Positions 35,204 to 42,660 of a DNA stretch of 64,000 nucleotides are shown one piece after another. Position 1 is the stretch's first letter, and the number at the start of each line of letters is the position of its first letter. The DNA comes from Nocardioides sp. BP30 (lineage in GTDB: Bacteria; Actinomycetota; Actinomycetes; Propionibacteriales; Nocardioidaceae). Both the position numbers and the translations under genes were made by a program. Location of the stretch: NCBI RefSeq assembly GCF_029873215.1, contig NZ_CP123620.1, positions 434,001 through 498,000 of the forward strand, in the 5' to 3' direction. The notes under the pieces are model-generated. The model had not been told where the DNA came from. It searched no databases and worked only from the letters and a program-made list of their open reading frames with translations.

Positions 35204-35224
35204 ACGCTAGGGAACGGTTGTTTC
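35204..35224 (-). promoter_or_regulatory. Leaderless promoter with shared purine-region operator
   Basis: On the minus strand, GAAACAACCGTTCC (35211-35224) is separated by one base from -10 hexamer TAGCGT (35204-35209), which precedes ATG 35197 by six bases. The gap is shared with the divergent MocA gene, so one bound protein might affect both directions. Confidence 0.6.
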
Positions 35225-35262
35225 AGCGATGTTCCGCGGACACCGCGCGATGATGGTGCGCG

Positions 35263-35799
35263 ATGGCTGGATCGATCACCGGACTCCTGCTCGCGGCCGG
35301 CGAGGGCAGACGCTTCGGCATGCCGAAAGCGCTCGTGCCCGGCGCCCTCGAGCGGGCGGTCGGGGTGCTGCGCGACGGCGGTTGCGACACCGTGACGGTC
35401 GTGCTCGGCGCGGCGTACGACGAGGCGCTGCCGCTCGTGCCTGCCGGCGTCGCCGTCGTGCGGGCTACCGACTGGGCCGAGGGCATGGGTGCCTCGCTGC
35501 GCGCGGGGCTGGCGGCGATCGTGGGCGACGCGGCGCTGGTGCACCTCGTCGACCTGCCCGACGTCGGTGCCGACGTCGTCCGGCGGGTGGCGGGCCACGC
35601 CTCCACCGACGCCCTCGCGCGGGCGAGCTACCGGGGCCGTCCCGGGCACCCCGTGCTGCTCGGCCGGGCGCACTGGCCCGGGGTGATCGCCTCGGCGGTG
35701 GGCGACAGGGGCGCGCGGGCGTACCTGCGCCACCACCCGGTGCTCGACGTGCCGTGCGACGACCTCGCGAGCGGTGAGGACGTCGACGTCCCTCGTTGA
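35263..35799 (+). CDS. MocA-like molybdenum cofactor nucleotidyltransferase
   Basis: A 178-residue MobA/MocA-family NTP transferase. GLLLAAGEGRRFGMPKAL near residue 7 is the nucleotide-binding signature, and HLVDLPDVGADVV near 91 carries the metal-binding Asp. RGRPGHPVLLGRAHW near 123 is typical of MocA. MocA-type enzymes add CMP to molybdopterin for xanthine-dehydrogenase-type enzymes. Its convergent XdhC neighbour supports maturation of the local xanthine dehydrogenase. Confidence 0.87.
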   Translation: MAGSITGLLLAAGEGRRFGMPKALVPGALERAVGVLRDGGCDTVTVVLGAAYDEALPLVPAGVAVVRATDWAEGMGASLRAGLAAIVGDAALVHLVDLPDVGADVVRRVAGHASTDALARASYRGRPGHPVLLGRAHWPGVIASAVGDRGARAYLRHHPVLDVPCDDLASGEDVDVPR

Positions 35800-35808
35800 G
35801 CGGTCGGC

Positions 35809-36960
35809 TCACCCGGCCGCGGCGTGGTGGATCGGGCCGCCCGTGCCGGAGAGCGAGGCCCCTGAGCCGCCCCAGCGCGCGGCGACCATCTCCGCGGCGA
35901 TGGACAGCGCCGTCTCCTCCGGCGTGCGCGCTCCGAGGTCGAGCCCGATCGGGCTGCGCAGCCGGGCCAGCTGCCCGGCGGTCGCACCGGCCTCGAGCAG
36001 GCGCCGTACCCGGTCCTCGTGGGTGCGCCGCGAGCCCATCGCGCCGATGTAGGCCGGCTGCGGCAGGTCGAGCGCGACCCGCAGCAGCGGTACGTCGAAG
36101 CGCGGGTCGTGGGTGAGCACGCACAGAGCGGTGCGTGCGTCGATCTCGCCGCGCTCGGCCTCCTTGGCGAGGTAGCGATGGGGCCAGTCGACGACGACCT
36201 CGTCGGCGGTGGGGAAGCGCTCGGGGGTGGCGAAGACCGGGCGGGCGTCGCACACCGTCACCCGGTAGCCCAGGAAGCCGGCGACGGTCGCGAGCGAGGC
36301 GGCGAAGTCGGTCGCTCCGAAGACGAGCAGGCGCGGCCGGCTGGCGAGGCTGCGCACGAAGACCCGGGTGCCCTCCCCGCGTCGCTCGCCGTCGGGTCCG
36401 TAGGCGAGGACACCGCTGGCGCCCTGGGCGAGCATGCCGGCCGCGTCGTCCCGGACGGCCTCGTCGAGGCGTCGGCCGCCCAGGACCGGCGCGGTGCGGT
36501 GCTCTCCTCGGAGTCGATCGGCGTCGCCGGGACGCAGGACGAGTCGGCTCCCGGGAGGCGCGGTCGGGTGCTCGATCAGCGTCGCCACCGCGACGGGCCG
36601 GCCGGCCTGCAGGTCGTCCGCGATCGCGTCGAGCTCGGGGAAGCCGGCCCTGTCGAGCCGCTCGACGAAGAGCTCGATCCGGCCGCCGCAGGTCAGGCCG
36701 ACGCCCAACGCGTCGTCGTCGGTGACGTCGTAGCGCCGCAGCGTCGGCGTACCGGTCTCGACCACCTCGCGCGCGACCTCGTACACATCGCCCTCGACGC
36801 AACCGCCCGAGACCGAGCCGACCACCGCACCGCCGGGACCGACCGCCATCCAGGAGCCGGGCAGCCGGGGCGCCGATCCCGAGGTGGCCACGACCGTCGC
36901 GACGGCGACCGGGGCGCCGCTGCGCCACCAATCGAGCACGCGGGCGAGGTCGGCGGACAT
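35809..36960 (-). CDS. XdhC-family molybdoenzyme maturation factor
   Basis: A 383-residue XdhC/CoxI protein. The N-terminal domain has GSAPRLPGSWMAVGP near residue 27 and GSVSGGCVEGDV near 47; the C-terminal Rossmann domain starts at RLLVFGATDFAASLA near 214. PAYIGAMGSRRTHEDRV near 305 is the C-terminal signature. XdhC binds the molybdenum cofactor and helps to insert its sulfurated form into xanthine dehydrogenase. The gene is nine bases from, and convergent with, the MocA gene. Confidence 0.92.
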   Translation of the reverse strand: MSADLARVLDWWRSGAPVAVATVVATSGSAPRLPGSWMAVGPGGAVVGSVSGGCVEGDVYEVAREVVETGTPTLRRYDVTDDDALGVGLTCGGRIELFVERLDRAGFPELDAIADDLQAGRPVAVATLIEHPTAPPGSRLVLRPGDADRLRGEHRTAPVLGGRRLDEAVRDDAAGMLAQGASGVLAYGPDGERRGEGTRVFVRSLASRPRLLVFGATDFAASLATVAGFLGYRVTVCDARPVFATPERFPTADEVVVDWPHRYLAKEAERGEIDARTALCVLTHDPRFDVPLLRVALDLPQPAYIGAMGSRRTHEDRVRRLLEAGATAGQLARLRSPIGLDLGARTPEETALSIAAEMVAARWGGSGASLSGTGGPIHHAAAG

Positions 36961-36966
36961 GGCGGC

Positions 36967-36972
36967 ACCCTA
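36967..36972 (-). promoter_or_regulatory. Leaderless-type -10 box (TAGGGT) for xdhC
   Basis: TAGGGT on the minus strand is six bases before the XdhC ATG. The shared purine-region palindrome is not seen in this gap, so xdhC may be expressed constitutively. Confidence 0.5.
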
Positions 36973-37029
36973 GGTGGGTCGTGTTACGGCGGTGTCTCGG
37001 ATCCAGCGATGGCCGGTCCTGGCCGGTGG

Positions 37030-37060
37030 TGGACACTGTTGGACACTGTGTCGATCGACA
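37030..37060 (+). promoter_or_regulatory. Direct repeat and perfect palindrome upstream of the nitroreductase
   Basis: TGGACACTGT is repeated exactly at 37030-37039 and 37040-37049, followed by the perfect 12-base palindrome TGTCGATCGACA at 37049-37060. The cluster ends 24 bases before the nitroreductase ATG and just before its GGGAGGA ribosome site, a position suited to a repressor. The binding protein is unknown. Confidence 0.5.
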
Positions 37061-37084
37061 AACATGACAAGGGAGGATGGCGTC

Positions 37085-37708
37085 ATGAGTGAACTGCTGC
37101 GCGCGCCCGGTCGCGGCGCCGAGGGACTGACCGACCACCTGCGTGGACGCTGGAGCGTGAGCGTCTTCGACGCCACGCACACCCTCGGCGAGGAGGAGAT
37201 CGCGGCGCTGCTGCACGCCGCGCAGTGGGCCCCGAGCGCCGGCAACGGCCAGCCGTGGGCGTTCGTCGTCGCCGAGCGTGGGAACGCGGCGCACCAGGTC
37301 CTCGTGCGCCACCTGTCCCGGGGCAACTCCGGCTGGGTGCCGCGGGCGTCGGTGGTCTTCCTCGCGCTCGCGCAGGTGGCGGCGGACGAGGAGGGCAACG
37401 GGCCGAAGTGGCCGACGTACTCCTACTACGACGTCGGCCAGGCCGCCGCCCACCTCAGCGTCCAGGCAGCCTCGATGGGGTTGTGGGTGCACCAGTTCGC
37501 CGGCTTCGACCAGGAGGCGGTGGCCCGCGAGCTCGGCGTACCGGCGCACTTCCAGCTGCTCACCGGCATCGCCGTGGGCGCGCGCGGGAGCCATCAGGAC
37601 GTCTCGGAGGACGACGCCGCCCGCGAGCGGCGCGACCGGGTCCGCAAGCCGCTCGAGCAGTTCGTCTTCGGGGAGCGCTGGGGCGAGCCCTGGCGGGTGG
37701 AGGGCTGA
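37085..37708 (+). CDS. Nitroreductase-family FMN oxidoreductase
   Basis: A 207-residue nitroreductase fold. RWSVSVFD near residue 22 and AAQWAPSAGNGQPWAF near 44-59 form the N-terminal FMN site; YDVGQAAAHLSVQAASMGLW near 118-137 is the central helix. Such enzymes reduce nitro groups, quinones or flavins with NAD(P)H. ATG 37085 has GGGAGGA ten bases upstream. A single-gene unit with its own operator-like region. Confidence 0.87.
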   Translation: MSELLRAPGRGAEGLTDHLRGRWSVSVFDATHTLGEEEIAALLHAAQWAPSAGNGQPWAFVVAERGNAAHQVLVRHLSRGNSGWVPRASVVFLALAQVAADEEGNGPKWPTYSYYDVGQAAAHLSVQAASMGLWVHQFAGFDQEAVARELGVPAHFQLLTGIAVGARGSHQDVSEDDAARERRDRVRKPLEQFVFGERWGEPWRVEG

Positions 37709-37762
37709 GGGCCGGAGCGGGAGGCTCGTCCTCAGGCCGTACGCCGCCGCAGGAATCGGGCG

Positions 37763-38521
37763 CTACGACCGGCCCTCGCGCTCGGCGGCGTAGAGCGCCG
37801 CGCCCACCGCACCGGCGTCGTTGCGGAGCTGGGCCGGCACGATCTTCGTCTCCAGGTCGAGCAGCGGCAGGAACTGCGCGGACTGCTTCGAGACGCCGCC
37901 GCCGACGACGAACAGGTCCGGGGAGAAGAGCTGCTCCAAGGTGGAGTAGTACCTCTGCAGTCGCTTGGCCCAGTGGCTCCAGGACAGGTCCTCGCGCTCG
38001 CGTGCGGAGTTGGCAGCCCGCCGCTCGGCGTCGTGACCGTCGATCTCCAGGTGACCGAGCTCGGAGTTCGGCACCAGCACGCCGTCGTAGACCAGCGCGG
38101 AGCCGATCCCGGTCCCGAGGGTGGTGACGATGACCAGGCCGCGCTGGTCGCGCGCGGCGCCGTACCGGACCTCGGCCAGGCCCGCCGCGTCGGCGTCGTT
38201 GACGACGTGCACCTCGCGCCCGGTCGCCTCGGAGAAGAGCTTGTCGGCGTCGGTGCCGATCCACTCCTCGTCGATGTTGGCGGCGGTGCGGACCACCCCG
38301 TGGCGCACCACGCCGGGGACCGTCACGCCGACGGGGTCGGTGCTCTCGGGGAAGCTCGCCAACAGCTCGACGAAGACCTCCGCGACGTTCTTCGGGGTCG
38401 ACTTCGCCGGCGTCTTGATCCGCACCCGCTCCGCCGAGAAATCGCCCTTGCCCAGGTCCACGGGAGCACCCTTGATGCCGGTGCCGCCGAAGTCGATGCC
38501 GAACGCATGAGTCGAGGTCAT
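37763..38521 (-). CDS. ppgK: Polyphosphate glucokinase
   Basis: A 252-residue ROK-family kinase. The phosphate motif FGIDFGGTGIKGAPVDL is at residues 7-23, VVNDADAAGLAEV near 111 includes the catalytic Asp, and TTLGTGIGSALV near 134 is the second phosphate loop. The actinobacterial PPGK hallmark ELGHLEIDGHDAE near 155 is clear. It phosphorylates glucose with polyphosphate or ATP. An alternative in-frame ATG at 38530 adds MVP; the choice is uncertain because a GGGGAC/GTCCCC dyad at 38522-38537 covers both starts. Confidence 0.93.
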   Translation of the reverse strand: MTSTHAFGIDFGGTGIKGAPVDLGKGDFSAERVRIKTPAKSTPKNVAEVFVELLASFPESTDPVGVTVPGVVRHGVVRTAANIDEEWIGTDADKLFSEATGREVHVVNDADAAGLAEVRYGAARDQRGLVIVTTLGTGIGSALVYDGVLVPNSELGHLEIDGHDAERRAANSAREREDLSWSHWAKRLQRYYSTLEQLFSPDLFVVGGGVSKQSAQFLPLLDLETKIVPAQLRNDAGAVGAALYAAEREGRS

Positions 38522-38572
38522 GGGGACCATTGTCCCCGTTATTCGATTGCGCTCCTCTGCCACGCTGGACCC

Positions 38573-39322
38573 ATGCCCACCGAACTCAGCGTCGCCGAGC
38601 ATCTCGAGGGGCTGCGCGAGGCGATGATCGCCTTCGTCCGGTACGCCGACCGCGCGGGCCTGGCGGCCGACGTGCCGACCTGTCCCGGGTGGACGGTGCG
38701 GGACCTGGTCGCGCACCAGGGCATGGTCCACCGGTGGGCGACCGACCGGCTCCAGGGCGCCCGGGTGGCCGACCCGGAACGCTGGCTCGCCGAGGGCGCG
38801 GCCGAGGCCGATCCGCTGGAGTGGCTGCGCGACGGGGTCGTCGAGCTGGCCCAGGCCTTCACGCGGGTGCCGGACGACGTCGAGGCGCCGGTGTTCTTGG
38901 AGGATGCTCCAGCGCCCCGGGCCTTCTGGGCCCGGCGGCAGTGCCACGAGACGACGATCCACGCAGTGGACGCGCAGACCGCCGCGCTCGGCCGGCCGCC
39001 GCGAGCCGAGGAGACGCAGATCCCGCTCGCGCTGGCGCTCGACGGACTCGACGAGCTGGTGATGGGCAACGTGCCGCGGTCGAAGTATCGACTGCGCTCG
39101 TCGCGGCCCACCAGCCTCGCGGTGGCACCCGGCGACGCCGGCGTGTGGTGGCTGATGAGGGTCGGCCCGGACCCGGTCGTCTCATCCCGCCACACCGGCC
39201 CGATCGCCGCCGACCACGTCCTGGAAGGGACCGCCACCGAGCTGTACCTGCGACTGTGGAACCGCGCCGCCGACACCGCCACCCCGCTGGGCGACTGGCG
39301 CGAGCTGGTGGCGGTCGTCTGA
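38573..39322 (+). CDS. Maleylpyruvate isomerase-like (DinB-fold) protein
   Basis: A 249-residue member of the actinobacterial maleylpyruvate isomerase/mycothiol-dependent family. The four-helix N-terminal domain includes VPTCPGWTVRDLVAHQG at about residues 35-51, whose His is a metal ligand, and RRQCHETTIHAVDAQ near 122, giving two further His residues. Such proteins use mycothiol or act on unknown substrates; no aromatic pathway genes are adjacent. ATG 38573 faces the ppgK promoter divergently. Confidence 0.8.
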   Translation: MPTELSVAEHLEGLREAMIAFVRYADRAGLAADVPTCPGWTVRDLVAHQGMVHRWATDRLQGARVADPERWLAEGAAEADPLEWLRDGVVELAQAFTRVPDDVEAPVFLEDAPAPRAFWARRQCHETTIHAVDAQTAALGRPPRAEETQIPLALALDGLDELVMGNVPRSKYRLRSSRPTSLAVAPGDAGVWWLMRVGPDPVVSSRHTGPIAADHVLEGTATELYLRLWNRAADTATPLGDWRELVAVV

Positions 39323-39371
39323 GCCTGCCGGTGCTGGGACCCTCACGTAGGCTGTGCCGCCGGGAGGGACG

Positions 39372-40613
39372 ATGGTGCACAGACTTGTCGCGGTCTGCCT
39401 GGCCGCGGTGACGGCGGCCGCGGTGGCCGGGTGCAGCACGGCCGACCCTTCTGCCACCACCTCCGCGGTCGGCTCGTCGTCCGCGACGGCGACGGCCTCG
39501 GCCACGGCCGGCGCATCGGGTACGGCGTCGCCGTCGGCCTCCTCGACCGTGCCGGTGGCCGACCCGTCGCACGCCGTACCCGCTCCCGGCCCGCGCAGCG
39601 GCGAGCTGCACTCCGCCGACATCCTGGTGCGGGCGAGCTCGACGCTGACCGCCGACCAGATCGCTGCGATCAAGGCGCTGCCGAAGGTGACGGGCATCGA
39701 GCAGCTCTCCATCGGCGAGGTCTCGATCGAGGACAAGCTGCTCAACGTGGTGGCCGTCGACCCGTCGACCTATCGCAACTACACGCCGCTGGCATCGGCC
39801 GACGCGACCGAGGTCTGGGACCGGGTCGCCGGCGGCGAGCTCGCGGTCAATCCGGACCTGAAGAAGGACCTCCCGCCCGATGCCCAGGGCTACTGGCGGA
39901 TGGGCTCGAACGCGTCCGCGCCCCGGATCCACGTCGGGGCCTGGGCTGCGCAGATCCCCGGCCTGGTCGACGTCGTGGTGAACACCGCCTGGGGCAAGGC
40001 ACTCGGGATGGTGCCGGACAACGCGGTGATCATCTCCACCTCGATCACGTCACCGGAGCGGGTGACCAAGCCGCTGAAGAGGCTGCTCGGCACGGCCGCC
40101 TCCGTGCAGCGTCTCGACGCCGTCGCGCGCTACGGGCTGGACCCCAACGCCGTGCAGTTCGCCAACGTCGTCGGCACCGTCGCCCAGGCCGTCGGGCACT
40201 ACACCTACCGCGTCCTGGGTGGCGGGATGATCGCGCCGGATCCGGCCTGGGTGAGCGCGCACATCGCCACCGAGTCGGTGCCGATCCTGGGGAACGTCAC
40301 CTGCAACAAGTACCTCTTCCCGCAGCTCGAGGCGGCGCTGGCCGAGGTTCAGGCGCGCGGCCTCGCCGGCACCATCCACTCCACCGCCGGCTGCTACTAC
40401 CCGCGCTTCATCGCCGGGACGTCGTCGCTGTCCAACCACGCCTTCGGCCTGGCCATCGACATCAACGCGCCCGAGAACGAGCGTGGCACCTCGGGGCAGA
40501 TGAACCGCCAGGTCGTGCAGATCTTCCAGAAGTGGGGCTTCACGTGGGGCGGCACGTGGCACTACACCGACCCGATGCACTTCGAGATGAACAAGATCGT
40601 CACGCCCCGCTGA
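39372..40613 (+). CDS. Lipoprotein with M15-type D-Ala-D-Ala carboxypeptidase domain
   Basis: A 413-residue secreted lipoprotein. The signal peptide ends in AAAVAGC (Cys near residue 21), followed by a Ser/Thr/Ala linker to about 75 and a central domain of unknown function. The C-terminal peptidase M15-like domain has SNHAFGLAIDIN near 356 and HYTDPMHFEM near 397, holding the His-Asp-His zinc ligands. It probably trims peptidoglycan stem peptides. AGGGACG is upstream of ATG 39372. Confidence 0.83.
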   Translation: MVHRLVAVCLAAVTAAAVAGCSTADPSATTSAVGSSSATATASATAGASGTASPSASSTVPVADPSHAVPAPGPRSGELHSADILVRASSTLTADQIAAIKALPKVTGIEQLSIGEVSIEDKLLNVVAVDPSTYRNYTPLASADATEVWDRVAGGELAVNPDLKKDLPPDAQGYWRMGSNASAPRIHVGAWAAQIPGLVDVVVNTAWGKALGMVPDNAVIISTSITSPERVTKPLKRLLGTAASVQRLDAVARYGLDPNAVQFANVVGTVAQAVGHYTYRVLGGGMIAPDPAWVSAHIATESVPILGNVTCNKYLFPQLEAALAEVQARGLAGTIHSTAGCYYPRFIAGTSSLSNHAFGLAIDINAPENERGTSGQMNRQVVQIFQKWGFTWGGTWHYTDPMHFEMNKIVTPR

Positions 40614-40633
40614 GCTTTGTCGTGACGTCCGGC

Positions 40634-40639
40634 TAGGGT
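40634..40639 (+). promoter_or_regulatory. Leaderless-type -10 box (TAGGGT)
   Basis: TAGGGT lies six bases before the GTG start at 40646, with no ribosome site visible. Confidence 0.5.
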
Positions 40640-40645
40640 CGGAGC

Positions 40646-42574
40646 GTGACCACTCTCGACGACGCCCGCGACGGCATGGACCTCGCGATCCGACCGCAGG
40701 ACGACCTGTTCGGCCACGTCAACGGCACCTGGCTGCGGACCTACGAGATCCCCGACGACAAGGCCAGCGCCGGTGCCTTCGTGGTGCTGGTCGACGAGGC
40801 CGAGGCGCAGGTGCGCGAGATCATCGAGGGTGCCCCGGAGGGCTCCAAGATCGGCGATCTCTACGCCTCCTTCATGGACACCGACGCCATCGACGCCGCC
40901 GGCACCTCCCCGATCCAGCCGCTGGTGGCCGCTGTCGAGGGCCTGCGCGACGTGGCGGACCTGGCGGCTTTCCTTGGCGAGTTCGAGCGGATCGGGGGCC
41001 ATGGGCTCTTCGGCGGCTACGTCAACACCGACGACAAGGACTCCGACCGCTACGTCTTCAACCTGCTCCAGGGCGGCCTCGGGCTGCCGGACGAGTCCTA
41101 CTACCGCGACGACAAGTTCGCCGAGATCCGGGCGAAGTACGTCGACTACCTCACCCGGCTGTTCACCCTCGGCGGCGCTGCGTCGCCGGCCGACGCGGCG
41201 GCGACAGTGCTCGCGATCGACACCCGGATCGCTGCCGGACACTGGGAGCGTGCCGAGACCCGCGACCGGCAGAAGACCTACAACCTGCTCACCCTCGACC
41301 AGCTGCGTGAGCTCGCCCCGGGCTTCGACTGGGACGCCTACGTCACCAACCTGTCGGGTGCCAAGCTCACCGCCGAACAGGTGCTCGGCGAGGTGATCGT
41401 GCGGCAGCCGTCGTTCTTCGAGCACCTCAGCGGGGTGCTGTCCGACACCTCGGTCGAGCAGTGGCGCTCCTGGTTGCTGGCCCACGTGCTGCGGTGGGCC
41501 GCGGCGTACCTGACGGACGACTTCGTGGAGACCAACTTCGACTTCTACGGGCGCACGTTGAACGGCACCCCGCAGCTGCGCGAGCGGTGGAAGCGCGGCG
41601 TCTCGCTGGTGGAGGGCGCCCTCGGCGAGGAGGTCGGCCAGGAGTACGTCGCCCGCCACTTCCCGCCGGCGTCCAAGGCGATGATGGACGAGCTGGTCGC
41701 CAATCTGCTCGCCGCCTACCGCGAGTCCATCGCGGGGCTGGACTGGATGAGCGCGGAGACCAAGCAGCGAGCGTTCGCCAAGCTGGAGAAGTTCACCCCG
41801 AAGATCGGCTATCCGAAGACGTGGCGCGACTACTCGGCGCTGCGGGTCTCGCGCCACGACCTGCTCGGGAACGTGCAGGCGGCCTCGGTCTTCGAGACCG
41901 ACCGCCAGCTCGGCAAGCTGGGCGGTCCGGTCGACCGCGATGAGTGGCACATGCTGCCGCAGACGGTCAACGCCTACTACAACCCCGGCACCAACGAGAT
42001 CTGCTTCCCGGCCGGCATCCTGCAGAAGCCGTTCTTCAGTCCCGAGGCCAGCGCTGCGGAGAACTACGGCGGCATCGGCGCTGTCATCGGTCACGAGATC
42101 GGCCACGGCTTCGACGACCAGGGCTCGCAGTACGACGGCGACGGCAACATGGAGAACTGGTGGTCCGACGAGGACCGGTCGGCGTTCGAGGTGAAGACCA
42201 AGGCACTGATCAGCCAGTACGACGGGTTCGAGCTGCGCGACCTGCCCGGCGAGAAGGTGAACGGCGCCCTCACCGTCGGCGAGAACATCGGCGACCTCGG
42301 CGGCCTGACCATCGCGCTCAAGGCCTTCCTCATCGCCAACGGCGGTGAGGCGAGCGAGGAGGAGCGCCGCGACCTGTTCCTCAACTGGTCCTACGTCTGG
42401 CGCGGCAAGCGTCGTCCCGAGCAGCTGCAGCAGCTGCTCGCCGTCGACCCGCACTCGCCGGCGGAGTTCCGCGCCAACATCGTGCGCAACCTCGACGAGT
42501 TCCACGAGCTCTTCGGGACCGAGCCGGGCGACGGGCTGTGGCTGGAGCCGGACTCGCGCGTCCGGATCTGGTAG
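40646..42574 (+). CDS. M13-family zinc metallopeptidase (neprilysin/PepO-like)
   Basis: A 642-residue M13 peptidase without a signal peptide, so probably cytoplasmic. The zinc site VIGHEIGHGFDDQGSQYD is near residue 482; the downstream Glu ligand is in GENIGDLGGLTIA near 545. NAYYNPGTNEICFPAGIL near 443 is the substrate-binding strand. The C-terminal VRNLDEFHELF and a final W-type motif are as expected. It degrades short peptides. GTG 40646 follows directly from the -10 hexamer. Confidence 0.93.
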   Translation: MTTLDDARDGMDLAIRPQDDLFGHVNGTWLRTYEIPDDKASAGAFVVLVDEAEAQVREIIEGAPEGSKIGDLYASFMDTDAIDAAGTSPIQPLVAAVEGLRDVADLAAFLGEFERIGGHGLFGGYVNTDDKDSDRYVFNLLQGGLGLPDESYYRDDKFAEIRAKYVDYLTRLFTLGGAASPADAAATVLAIDTRIAAGHWERAETRDRQKTYNLLTLDQLRELAPGFDWDAYVTNLSGAKLTAEQVLGEVIVRQPSFFEHLSGVLSDTSVEQWRSWLLAHVLRWAAAYLTDDFVETNFDFYGRTLNGTPQLRERWKRGVSLVEGALGEEVGQEYVARHFPPASKAMMDELVANLLAAYRESIAGLDWMSAETKQRAFAKLEKFTPKIGYPKTWRDYSALRVSRHDLLGNVQAASVFETDRQLGKLGGPVDRDEWHMLPQTVNAYYNPGTNEICFPAGILQKPFFSPEASAAENYGGIGAVIGHEIGHGFDDQGSQYDGDGNMENWWSDEDRSAFEVKTKALISQYDGFELRDLPGEKVNGALTVGENIGDLGGLTIALKAFLIANGGEASEEERRDLFLNWSYVWRGKRRPEQLQQLLAVDPHSPAEFRANIVRNLDEFHELFGTEPGDGLWLEPDSRVRIW

Positions 42575-42660
42575 GCCGCGCCGTACGCCGCAGCGACTGC
42601 CGCAGGCACCTGTGGACAACCGAATCGGGTTTGTCGCCGCCGCCTGATAGACACGGGGGC

